A stretch of DNA of 14,624 nucleotides from an uncultured Bacilli bacterium (lineage in GTDB: Bacteria; Bacillota_I; Bacilli_A; RF39; UBA660), in assembly GCA_947588665.1 (NCBI GenBank), contig CANPYU010000013.1, positions 1-14,624 of the forward strand, given 5' to 3'. Both the position numbers and the translations under genes were made by a program. This document shows positions 6,884 through 12,602 of the stretch, in pieces. The notes under the pieces are model-generated. The model searched no databases and was not told the origin of the DNA. It saw nothing but the letters and a program-made list of their open reading frames with translations. How positions within the stretch are numbered: position 1 is the stretch's first letter; the number at the start of each line of letters is the position of its first letter.

Positions 6884-6902
6884 TAGAGTAATAGGAGGCA
6901 CT

Positions 6903-7862
6903 ATGAATAGACTTTTTTTACTAATAATAGGTTTATTAATTCCGATAACGATTGTTACTTCACCAAAAGATGAGGAAGTAATGGCTGAAGTGACATTAGA
7001 AAATTATAATCTAGAATGGCAAATAAATGATCTTAAAGATGATGCTAAAGAAAATAAGGAATATCAAGTTTTAATTAGTAATAATAAAGATAGAAGTAAT
7101 GCTTTTTATATTGATTTAGAAGATTATATAGTTGGAGTAGTTGCTGGGGAAATGCCTGCTTCTTTTAATATGGAAGCTTTAAGGGCTCAGGCAGTTGCGG
7201 CAAGAACTTATGCAATGTATAAAATGCAAAATATAAAAGATTATGTGCTCGCTACAAGTGTTAGTGATCAGGTTTATTTAAGTAGTGAAGCTATGAAAAA
7301 TAAATGGGGTAATGATTATAATTATTATTATAATCGAGTAAAAGAAGCTGTAGATAGTACTAAGGGAGAAGTACTAACATATAATGATGAGCTTATTATT
7401 GCTTATTATTTTGCTATATCTAATGGATATACTGATGATGGTAAAACAGTTTTTAATGATGATAAAGCCTATCTTATGAGTGTTGATTCTTCTTGGGATA
7501 AAAATTATAAAGCTTATTATTCTGAGGCAGTAATGTCTAAAAATACTTTTTGTTCATGTTTAAATATTAGCTGTAATACTATTAATATTAGTAATATTGT
7601 AAGAAGTGATAGCCATTATGTGAGACAAATTACAATTAATGGTAAGACTTTTACTGGTTTACAAGTATTTAATAAATTGAGTCTTAAATCAACGGATTTT
7701 GAAATTGAAGTTAATGGTAACAATGTAAAAGTTAAAACTTATGGTTTTGGCCATAGTGTAGGTATGAGTCAATATGGAGCAGAGGGTATGGCAAGTGCTG
7801 GTTATTCTTATCAAGATATTTTAAAACATTATTATCAAAATACAGAAATAAATAAAATTTAA
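6903..7862 (+). CDS. spoIID: SpoIID, engulfment peptidoglycan hydrolase, 319 aa
   Basis: Membrane-anchored lytic transglycosylase of the mother cell. With SpoIIM and SpoIIP (not in this window) it remodels peptidoglycan so the mother cell membrane can move around the forespore. An N-terminal hydrophobic segment (about 3-19) serves as anchor. The SpoIID/LytB domain shows IDLEDYIVGVVAGEMPASF (E83 is the likely catalytic Glu), ALRAQAVAARTYAMY, a central segment with two Cys, and the C-terminal signature GHSVGMSQYGAEGMA followed by YQDILKHYYQNTEI. The start at 6903 has a perfect AGGAGG (6893-6898); an upstream in-frame ATG at 6849 would place this SD inside the gene. Length is slightly below the B. 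subtilis protein (343 aa). It is followed after 51 bases by spoIIQ, a frequent pairing in Firmicutes. Confidence 0.95.
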   Translation: MNRLFLLIIGLLIPITIVTSPKDEEVMAEVTLENYNLEWQINDLKDDAKENKEYQVLISNNKDRSNAFYIDLEDYIVGVVAGEMPASFNMEALRAQAVAARTYAMYKMQNIKDYVLATSVSDQVYLSSEAMKNKWGNDYNYYYNRVKEAVDSTKGEVLTYNDELIIAYYFAISNGYTDDGKTVFNDDKAYLMSVDSSWDKNYKAYYSEAVMSKNTFCSCLNISCNTINISNIVRSDSHYVRQITINGKTFTGLQVFNKLSLKSTDFEIEVNGNNVKVKTYGFGHSVGMSQYGAEGMASAGYSYQDILKHYYQNTEINKI

Positions 7863-7891
7863 GTATAAATTTTTTAAAGTTGCTCACTTTA
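7863..7891 (+). promoter_or_regulatory. Sigma-F-like promoter of spoIIQ
   Basis: GTATA (7863-7867), just after the spoIID stop, matches the forespore -35 (GYATA). After 14 bases, GCTCACTTTA (7882-7891) fits the -10 GGNNANAHTR at all but two of its fixed positions. A start near 7897 would leave a leader of about 17 bases containing only the SD. spoIIQ is a sigma-F gene in B. subtilis. The match is imperfect. Confidence 0.4.
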
Positions 7892-7911
7892 ATAGTAAGA
7901 AAGGTGAGTAA
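7880..7911 (+). promoter_or_regulatory. Hairpin that would hide the spoIIQ ribosome-binding site
   Basis: TTGCTCACTTT (7880-7890) can pair with AAAGGTGAGTAA (7900-7911): eight pairs with one G-U, a bulged G, then three A-U pairs. The second arm contains the SD AAGGTGA (7901-7907). An overlapping alternative hairpin, TTAAAGT/ACTTTAA (7874-7880 with 7886-7892), would free the SD. Only RNA that begins upstream of 7880 can form either. Confidence 0.4.
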
Positions 7912-7913
7912 TA

Positions 7914-8546
7914 ATGAAACAAAGAAAGCTTCGAGGATATGTTTTACCAGCTGTATATGTAATTATTTTAATGCTAGTGTTTGGGGCTGTTAGTTTAGTT
8001 AGTACTTTAATGAAGAATAATCCTAGTTATCTTTATTCAATTGGAATACTTAATAATAATACAGTGCCTGTTGTTGATGTAGATGGAGGAATCTCTAATG
8101 TTATAATTAAACCTTATAAAGGAGATAATGTAGAAGTTGCAACTAGTTTTTATGATGTTAAAGCGGACGCGAGTAGTCAGGAAAAATCACTAATATATTA
8201 TCAAAATACTTATATGAAAAATACAGGAGTTTTATATTCAAGTAATGATAAATTTGATATTGTAATGGTATTAGATGGAAAAATTTTGAATATTAAAGAT
8301 GATAATATTTTAGGTAAAGTAGTTGAGGTTCAATATAATACAGATTTAAGATTAGTTTATTATAGTTTGGATGAAATAGACGTTAAAGTGGGAGATAGTC
8401 TTTTACAGGGAGAAATAATTGGCAAAAGTGGAACTAATAGTATAAGTGATAATAAATATAATTTATTATTTGAAGTCTATTATAAAGGTACATTAATTAA
8501 TCCAGAGCAATTTTATAAAATGGATGTTAGTGATTTTAATAAATAA
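7914..8546 (+). CDS. spoIIQ: SpoIIQ-like forespore channel protein, degenerate M23 domain, 210 aa
   Basis: Forespore membrane protein whose extracytoplasmic M23/LytM domain binds SpoIIIAH across the septum, forming the channel between forespore and mother cell. A short basic N-terminus and one membrane helix (about 10-32) are followed by a LytM-like domain (about 100-200): VMVLDGKILNIKDDNILG, VYYSLDEIDVKVGDSLLQGE, IIGKSG and LLFEVYYKGTLINP. The zinc ligands of active M23 peptidases are missing: HxxxD reads NTGVL (103-107) and HLH reads NLL (183-185). It is therefore structural rather than enzymatic, as in Bacillus and unlike several clostridia that keep the ligands. The SD AAGGTGA (7901-7907) is six bases before the ATG. 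Shorter than B. subtilis SpoIIQ (283 aa). It follows spoIID; the spoIIID usually found next is absent. Confidence 0.88.
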   Translation: MKQRKLRGYVLPAVYVIILMLVFGAVSLVSTLMKNNPSYLYSIGILNNNTVPVVDVDGGISNVIIKPYKGDNVEVATSFYDVKADASSQEKSLIYYQNTYMKNTGVLYSSNDKFDIVMVLDGKILNIKDDNILGKVVEVQYNTDLRLVYYSLDEIDVKVGDSLLQGEIIGKSGTNSISDNKYNLLFEVYYKGTLINPEQFYKMDVSDFNK

Positions 8547-8575
8547 CCTCTTATATTTTTAAGGGGTTTATTATT
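8545..8575 (+). terminator. Intrinsic terminator of spoIID-spoIIQ
   Basis: AACCTCTTA (8545-8553) pairs with TAAGGGGTT (8560-8568) with one G-U pair and a six-base loop, followed by the U-rich TATTATT. The stem starts in the spoIIQ stop codon. Confidence 0.65.
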
Positions 8576-8606
8576 ATGTTTAATTTAGAAAGAAGATTAT
8601 GATAAG

Positions 8607-9152
8607 ATGATAATTTATATTGTGGATAATAAAATTAATATAATATATAAAAATAAAATTATTAGTAAAGAGTTTGAAAGTGTACAAGATGGATATATTA
8701 TTCATAAAGATAAATTTATGAGTGAATTTTTAAATATTCAAAAAAAAGAAAAAATTAGAAGCAAATTATTGGGGGATAAAATAGATATTATTAAAGAATC
8801 TTTTTATACTGTAAGTGATATAACTTTTATAGAGAGTATATTCTTTGATTTAGGGTTTGTAAAAGTTAATTTTCGGGATATTAAAGATTTTTTTGATAGA
8901 GAAGCTACTTATATAGAAGTTAATAAAAATTATTTAGTTATTAATTTAGATAAAGGTTTATATTTGGATCTTAATTATTATAAGGATATACCAAAAATTA
9001 TAGAATATTTTAAAGAATTTATGTTTCGAGATATTATTTTTTTTGGGACAAATAAAATTATAGCTAATATTAGAATTAAAGGGTTTAATGTGTATTTTAT
9101 GGATGATAGTGTAACTTATATTACAGATTGTTTACTTAAAGTAAAAAAATAG
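8607..9152 (+). CDS. Unknown protein, possibly a shortened, degenerate MreB/Mbl actin, 181 aa
   Basis: No family is certain. By eye the order of motifs parallels MreB: an N-terminal beta pair (IYIVDNKINIIYKNKII, where MreB has DLGTANT), VQDGYIIHKDKFMSEFLN (MreB: MKDGVI...MLKYF), KIDIIKESFYTVSDITFIES with IFFDLGFVKVNF (MreB: VPSGITEVEKRA...AGAKEVYLI), and at the end IIFFGTNKIIANI...GFNVYFMDDSVTYIT (MreB: GGGALLRGL...GIPVYVADDPLTAVA). Glycines of the phosphate loops are missing and it is about half the usual 335 residues, so ATP binding is unlikely. Position supports the idea: in Bacillus, spoIIID and mbl follow the spoIID-spoIIQ region. Codon use matches its neighbours and the frame is intact, which argues against a decaying pseudogene. 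The start has only a weak purine-rich SD (AGAAAGAAGA, 8588-8597). Alternatives are an unrelated FtsA/PilM-like fold or a lineage-specific protein. Confidence 0.45.
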   Translation: MIIYIVDNKINIIYKNKIISKEFESVQDGYIIHKDKFMSEFLNIQKKEKIRSKLLGDKIDIIKESFYTVSDITFIESIFFDLGFVKVNFRDIKDFFDREATYIEVNKNYLVINLDKGLYLDLNYYKDIPKIIEYFKEFMFRDIIFFGTNKIIANIRIKGFNVYFMDDSVTYITDCLLKVKK

Positions 9153-9174
9153 TAAGTTAGACATCATTTTTTCT

Positions 9175-9203
9175 TTGACTTTATCACGAGTTTATATTAT
9201 AAT
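9175..9203 (+). promoter_or_regulatory. Sigma-A promoter of agrA-agrC
   Basis: TTGACT (9175-9180) and TATAAT (9198-9203) are exactly 17 bases apart, a near-consensus promoter that should not need an activator. Transcription would start near 9210. Confidence 0.75.
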
Positions 9204-9236
9204 TACTTTTGGTAAACTTATATGGAGTGGTAAAGG

Positions 9237-9941
9237 ATGATAAAGTTTATTTTAGTAGACGATGATAAAAATGAGTTAGAGCATATTAAAAGCTTACTAA
9301 ATGAAATTACAGATGATGATAAGGAGATTTGTTGCTTTTTAAAGGTTACTCCAGAATTAAAACAAGAAATACAAAATACAGATAATAGAAAAGTGTATGT
9401 ATTGGATATTGAGCTTGGTAATAGTAAAGTTAGTGGAATTAATATTGCAAAATTAATTAGAGCAGTTGATTGGGAAAGTGAAATTATTTTTATTACTAAT
9501 CATGATAAAATGTTTGAGTCTGTACATAGAAGTGTGTATGAAGTTTTTGATTTTATTGAAAAGTTTCATGATTTTGATAAAAGATTTAAAAAGGATGTAA
9601 AAGAAATATTAAATAGAAAGTTTGATAATAAGATGTTTGTTTATAAAGCAAATAATATAGATTTAACTTTGCATTATAAATATATTCTTTATATTTATAG
9701 AGAAAAAGAAGAAAGAAAACTAGTGATTGTAACAGATAATAATAAGTATAAAGTTAATATGTCGATTAAAGAGATAATACCTTTATTAGATGCAAGATTT
9801 AAGCAATGTCATAGGTCTTGTATTGTTAATACCGAAAGAGTTGAGGAGTTTAATTATAAAGATGGTTATTTTGTTTTAGATACTGGTGAAAAAGTTTTTA
9901 TGCTTTCAAAGAAGCATAGAAGTGAGGTTTTAAATGTTTGA
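9237..9941 (+). CDS. agrA: AgrA-type response regulator with LytTR DNA-binding domain, 234 aa
   Basis: Cytoplasmic response regulator of a peptide quorum-sensing system. Receiver domain (1-125): acidic FILVDDDKNE (D8, D9), phosphoacceptor D57 in VYVLDIELGN, IIFITNHD and the conserved Lys in FDFIEKFHDF. The LytTR domain (about 135-230) shows MFVYKANN, ILYIYREKEERKLVIVT, FKQCHRSCIVNTERVEEF and MLSKKHRSEV, the pattern of AgrA, ComE and PlnC. Such proteins bind pairs of 9-bp direct repeats about 21 bp apart; a matching pair lies upstream of agrB. The SD is GGAG (9224-9227). It overlaps agrC by eight bases, so the two are cotranscribed. Here the regulator precedes the kinase, the reverse of staphylococcal agrBDCA. 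The symbol is used in the sense of type, not strict orthology. Confidence 0.88.
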   Translation: MIKFILVDDDKNELEHIKSLLNEITDDDKEICCFLKVTPELKQEIQNTDNRKVYVLDIELGNSKVSGINIAKLIRAVDWESEIIFITNHDKMFESVHRSVYEVFDFIEKFHDFDKRFKKDVKEILNRKFDNKMFVYKANNIDLTLHYKYILYIYREKEERKLVIVTDNNKYKVNMSIKEIIPLLDARFKQCHRSCIVNTERVEEFNYKDGYFVLDTGEKVFMLSKKHRSEVLNV

Positions 9942-11208
9942 GTTTTTAGTGTGGTTTTTGGCTAGTATCGTTTCTATCTTTGGAGTATCTTATTTTTATT
10001 TTAAAGTAACAGGAGCAAAAAGTAAAATAAATAAAAAGATAATTTTAATTCTTTTGGTTGGAGCTTTATTTTATGCTTTAATAAAATATTATAATATATC
10101 TTATATAACTGTTATTTCATATTATTTTATAACACCGTTTTTATTTTATGCAATTAAACCATTGCCATTGAAAAAATTTATTTTATATTCGATTATAATT
10201 TGGCTTTATGGTATGATATTAGATTTGCTTTCAATGATAATTGTTGTAATAGTAACTACGCTTTTTGATTTTGATATTGCTAATCATTTTAATTTTGCTA
10301 CGATTCTTTTATCTATGTTTGTTTTTATAATGTTTGTATTTTTGGCTAATATTAAAAAAGTAAAACTTTTTACAGAGTATTTATATAAATCTTTTTTAAA
10401 ATTGAAATTTTCTAATTTTTCATTAGTTATATTGTCAGTTTTTATATTTTTTGTAGGAATGTTAATATTTATTAATATGAATCATTTACAAGTTGATTTA
10501 CTATTATTTTTGGTAATTATTTTAATGATTTTGATTTTTTTACTGTTGATATTATATAAAATGAATAATGATGAAATGAAAAAATATTTGAAAACTTTAA
10601 AAGAAAATAATGAATTTTATATTAAACTTGATGATGAAAATAGAACATTTAGACATAATTTAAATGCTAAACTTTTAAGTATAAAATCGGTATCTAATAA
10701 GAAAGCAATGGCTTTAATTGATGATTTGATTGGACAGTTTGAAAAGACTAAAAAGTTTACAAAAGGAATTAAAATTATTCCTTATGGACTAAATGGAATT
10801 ATTTATCAAAAGTTACATAATTATATGGATAAGTTAAATATTGATATTCAAAATAGAATTGATTATGATATTTTTGAATATTTAACTCCAAGAAGATATA
10901 ATGTTTTTGTTGAGAAAATGGTAGTAGCTTTAGATAATGCGATTGAGTCAGCTTTAAAAAGTGATAAAAAAATTATAAGTATAGATTTATATGATGAAGA
11001 TGGGAAAATTTTTATAGAAGTAAAAAATAGTTTTAATGAAAGTATTAATGTTGATGAGTTAGGTACTAAAAATTATTCAACTAAAGGTAAAAGACGTGGA
11101 ATAGGTTTATTTTCAATCATTAGAAGTAATGAAGCTAAAGTATCTTTTGAAATTGTTAATGATTTATTTATAACGAAGGTAATAACTAGAAAGAAAATAA
11201 CAGAATAA
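9934..11208 (+). CDS. agrC: AgrC-type membrane histidine kinase (HPK10), 424 aa
   Basis: Sensor kinase for the cyclic peptide made by AgrB and AgrD. The N-terminal half holds six or seven hydrophobic helices (about 2-23, 36-53, 57-74, 82-110, 120-138, 160-181, 188-210), the typical AgrC peptide-sensing module. The cytoplasmic part begins with a coiled region and the atypical H-box FRHNLNAKLLSI, with the phosphorylated His at 241. An N-box ALDNAIESAL (N335) and a G-box KRRGIGLFSI (G389, G391) of the ATPase domain follow. The combination of many helices, an RxFRHN H-box and a short ATPase domain is characteristic of HPK10 kinases paired with LytTR regulators. Its ATG overlaps the agrA stop by eight bases. 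It ends at a terminator shared with the convergent agrB-agrD operon. Confidence 0.9.
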   Translation: MFEFLVWFLASIVSIFGVSYFYFKVTGAKSKINKKIILILLVGALFYALIKYYNISYITVISYYFITPFLFYAIKPLPLKKFILYSIIIWLYGMILDLLSMIIVVIVTTLFDFDIANHFNFATILLSMFVFIMFVFLANIKKVKLFTEYLYKSFLKLKFSNFSLVILSVFIFFVGMLIFINMNHLQVDLLLFLVIILMILIFLLLILYKMNNDEMKKYLKTLKENNEFYIKLDDENRTFRHNLNAKLLSIKSVSNKKAMALIDDLIGQFEKTKKFTKGIKIIPYGLNGIIYQKLHNYMDKLNIDIQNRIDYDIFEYLTPRRYNVFVEKMVVALDNAIESALKSDKKIISIDLYDEDGKIFIEVKNSFNESINVDELGTKNYSTKGKRRGIGLFSIIRSNEAKVSFEIVNDLFITKVITRKKITE

Positions 11209-11239
11209 AAAAACTCCGGATAATCCGGGGCTTTTATTT
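11207..11239. terminator. Bidirectional terminator between agrC and agrD
   Basis: CTCCGGA-TAA-TCCGGGG (11214-11230) is a seven-pair hairpin with one G-U, rich in G-C. CTTTTATTT follows on the plus strand (11231-11239) and seven T follow on the minus strand (11213-11207). It can stop both convergent operons. A 22-bp near-palindrome (11244-11265) over the agrD stop may add stability to that mRNA's end. Confidence 0.85.
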
Positions 11240-11251
11240 GCTAAAGAATAA

Positions 11252-11359
11252 TTATAATAATTCTTCAGGACAAGTTGGTTCATCAAAAATGAATAAAATT
11301 GTAAATGCAGAAGTTGTAGCTTCAGCAGCACCACTTAGTATGTTTGCTAAAAATCCCAT
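11252..11359 (-). CDS. agrD: AgrD, signal peptide precursor, 35 aa
   Basis: Precursor of a cyclic autoinducing peptide. It has the three parts of AgrD proteins: a short amphipathic leader (MGFLANILSGAAEATT), a hydrophobic signal segment (SAFTILFIF, residues 17-25) and the acidic Pro-containing tail DEPTCPEELL (26-35), which matches the recognition tail DE-x-x-x-P-x-EL of known AgrD proteins. AgrB cuts between the signal segment and the tail and joins the new C-terminus to a side chain in the segment. The usual Cys or Ser five residues before the cut is Ile here. Candidate ring residues are S17 (nine-residue ring, as in enterococcal GBAP) or T20 (six-residue ring). The SD AAAGGAGGT (11374-11366) is perfect, and agrB ends 49 bases upstream. 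The only Cys (C30) lies in the tail. Confidence 0.88.
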   Translation of the reverse strand: MGFLANILSGAAEATTSAFTILFIFDEPTCPEELL

Positions 11360-11408
11360 AATTCTACCTCCTTTACTTCTTTTTTGTTTAAATCTATATA
11401 AATAAAAT

Positions 11409-12020
11409 TTAAACCACATTTGATTTTTTCTTATAATATTTATAATTATTAAACTGGGTCTTAGTTATTTTGTAAGTAATGGGGTTTATTAATATGCTTT
11501 GTATTAGTAAGGCATATAATAAAGCATTATTGATAGTAGTATTTTTATTTATGATGAATATTAGAAAATAAATTAGAACTACTATTATACTTACAATTTT
11601 GCACATTCTTCTTCTTTTTGGTTTTATTAAAGGCTTCTTTGGTGTATCGGCTGGTGCCCATAAAATCATAGATATTAAAGAAATTCCTAAGATGATATAA
11701 CCAATGTAGTTCGGAATAATAAAATTTTTAGTAAAATAAGGAATTACATTATAAATAAAAATTGTCATTATCCAACAGCTGATATTTGATTTAGCATGCA
11801 TTCCATAACTGCAGGTTCTGATACCTCCATAAAATAATAAGAATAGTAATATTTCATAGATAGTGTTTGTAATAATACTTATTATTATAACTACTGTTAG
11901 TTTAACAATTAAACTATATATTCCTGCTAATCCATAGCGTAATTTTAAAAGTTTTAAATCATCACATTCTTGATATTTACTAATAAAATTAATACTTGAA
12001 TTTATAAATTTTTCTTTCAT
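11409..12020 (-). CDS. agrB: AgrB, membrane peptidase that processes AgrD, 203 aa
   Basis: Integral membrane cysteine endopeptidase that removes the C-terminal tail of AgrD and forms the cyclic signal peptide. The catalytic segment GGIRTCSYGMHAKSNISC carries H75 and C82, equivalent to H77 and C84 of S. aureus AgrB. The family motif APADTPKKPL follows between later helices, with the basic loop KPKRRR after it. Four or more hydrophobic helices (about 38-52, 56-68, 82-95, 103-120, 141-158) flank it. Length is typical (about 190-210). The SD is AAAGGA (12034-12029), eight bases before the ATG. It is the first gene of the agrB-agrD operon, opposite in direction to agrA-agrC, with its own promoter preceded by 21-bp-spaced direct repeats. 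The membrane topology is estimated by eye. Confidence 0.93.
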   Translation of the reverse strand: MKEKFINSSINFISKYQECDDLKLLKLRYGLAGIYSLIVKLTVVIIISIITNTIYEILLFLLFYGGIRTCSYGMHAKSNISCWIMTIFIYNVIPYFTKNFIIPNYIGYIILGISLISMILWAPADTPKKPLIKPKRRRMCKIVSIIVVLIYFLIFIINKNTTINNALLYALLIQSILINPITYKITKTQFNNYKYYKKKSNVV

Positions 12021-12040
12021 TTAAATTATCCTTTACTACA

Positions 12041-12059
12041 AAATAAGTATAACTTATTT
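12041..12059. repeat. 19-bp perfect inverted repeat over the agrB -10
   Basis: AAATAAGT-ATA-ACTTATTT has perfect eight-base arms with a three-base centre. It covers the -10 of the agrB promoter (12051-12046). It may be an operator for a repressor; it could also be a chance A/T-rich palindrome. Confidence 0.5.
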
Positions 12060-12074
12060 AAAAATAAATTTAAA
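12046..12074 (-). promoter_or_regulatory. Promoter of agrB-agrD with a weak -35
   Basis: On the minus strand TTTAAA (12074-12069) and TATACT (12051-12046) are 17 bases apart. The poor -35 fits a promoter that needs an activator bound just upstream. Confidence 0.55.
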
Positions 12075-12081
12075 TTCCGTT

Positions 12082-12110
12082 TGCTTTAAGTAAATTATAT
12101 TGTGCTTTAA
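12082..12110 (-). promoter_or_regulatory. Pair of direct repeats, candidate AgrA (LytTR) binding site
   Basis: TTAAAGCA occurs on the minus strand at 12110-12103 and 12089-12082, exactly 21 bp apart. The nearer copy ends seven bases before the -35 of agrB. Spacing and placement are those of AgrA, ComE and PlnC sites; the sequence itself differs from the staphylococcal one, as expected for a distant regulator. Confidence 0.55.
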
Positions 12111-12134
12111 AATTCTTAAATGTTTTGGTATAAA
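12106..12134 (+). promoter_or_regulatory. Candidate promoter of the cold-shock gene
   Basis: TTTAAA (12106-12111), 17 bases, then TATAAA (12129-12134) preceded by an extended TGG. A start near 12141 would give a 190-base leader. The -35 overlaps the distal LytTR-like repeat, so AgrA binding might affect this gene too. Confidence 0.4.
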
Positions 12135-12140
12135 AGTATT

Positions 12141-12330
12141 TATAATTTTTGAAACGTAAAAATAATATTTTTAGACAAAGGGAATTTTAATTTTACGATA
12201 TATATGGTATCTTTGGGGTGGCTTAATAAGGAAGGGAAGTTTTGTTTGCAATTTTTGCCAAACGTTTTTTATTGAGTTGGGGGTTGCTTGTATGTTATTG
12301 TAATATTGAGGTAGAAAGGCGAGGTGTGAT
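12141..12330 (+). other. Long non-coding leader of the cold-shock gene
   Basis: There is no supported gene between agrB and csp (12021-12330). The stretch holds two divergent promoters, the direct repeats, the inverted repeat and this leader, which is less A/T-rich in its second half. GTTTG (12244-12248) pairs with CAAAC (12259-12263) and is followed by six T (12265-12270), a weak attenuator-like hairpin. Long structured leaders are typical of cold-shock genes, where RNA structure controls translation or stability. Confidence 0.4.
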
Positions 12331-12543
12331 ATGCAAGGTAAAGTTAAGTGGTTCAATAACGAAAAAGGTTACGGATTTATTGAATATGAAGATTTAGAGG
12401 ATATCTTTGTTCATTATTCGGCTATTGTTAAAGAAGGCTACAAAACTTTAAAAGAGGGAGCAATAGTGGATTTTAAGCTTATTGAGACTTCTAAAGGATT
12501 ACAAGCAGTTGATGTTTGTGAAAAAGAACTTACTACTATTTAA
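12331..12543 (+). CDS. csp: Cold-shock domain protein (CspA family), 70 aa
   Basis: Small RNA/DNA chaperone made of one cold-shock domain, which melts RNA structure and helps translation in the cold or in stationary phase. The N-terminus MQGKVKWFNNEKGYGFIEY contains RNP1 (KGYGFIEY), and RNP2 is DIFVHYSAI. EGYKTLKEGAIVDFKLIET and AVDV complete the five-stranded barrel. Compared with typical members, KGFGFI is KGYGFI, the DGxDVFVHF region is shortened to LEDIFVHY, and an extra acidic and basic tail follows. The SD GAGGTG (12321-12326) is four bases before the ATG. The long upstream leader suggests post-transcriptional control. A terminator follows its stop, so it is probably monocistronic. Confidence 0.95.
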   Translation: MQGKVKWFNNEKGYGFIEYEDLEDIFVHYSAIVKEGYKTLKEGAIVDFKLIETSKGLQAVDVCEKELTTI

Positions 12544-12562
12544 TTTAGTAGTTTGTTTTTTT
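12532..12562 (+). terminator. Intrinsic terminator of the cold-shock gene
   Basis: ACTACTA (12532-12538) pairs with TAGTAGT (12546-12552) around a seven-base loop that contains the stop codon, followed by TTGTTTTTTT. Confidence 0.75.
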
Positions 12563-12580
12563 CTTTATTCATGTTATAAT
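12553..12580 (+). promoter_or_regulatory. Promoter of hpf
   Basis: TATAAT (12575-12580) with an extended TGT is preceded after 16 bases by TTGTTT (12553-12558), which lies in the T tract of the csp terminator. The start would be near 12587, a few bases before the hpf SD. Confidence 0.6.
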
Positions 12581-12602
12581 TAACTAAAGGTTAGGTGATT
12601 TT

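Noticed and set aside
9131..9165. Hairpin TTTACTT-A-AAGTAAA and a LytTR repeat pair upstream of agrA
   Set aside because: The hairpin lies in coding sequence with no T tract and a one-base centre; a second repeat 21 bp away matches at only four of eight positions, and the strong promoter needs no activator.
12171..12356. Minus-strand 61-codon frame over the csp leader
   Set aside because: Runs antisense into csp, no SD, and composition resembles chance translation of the leader.
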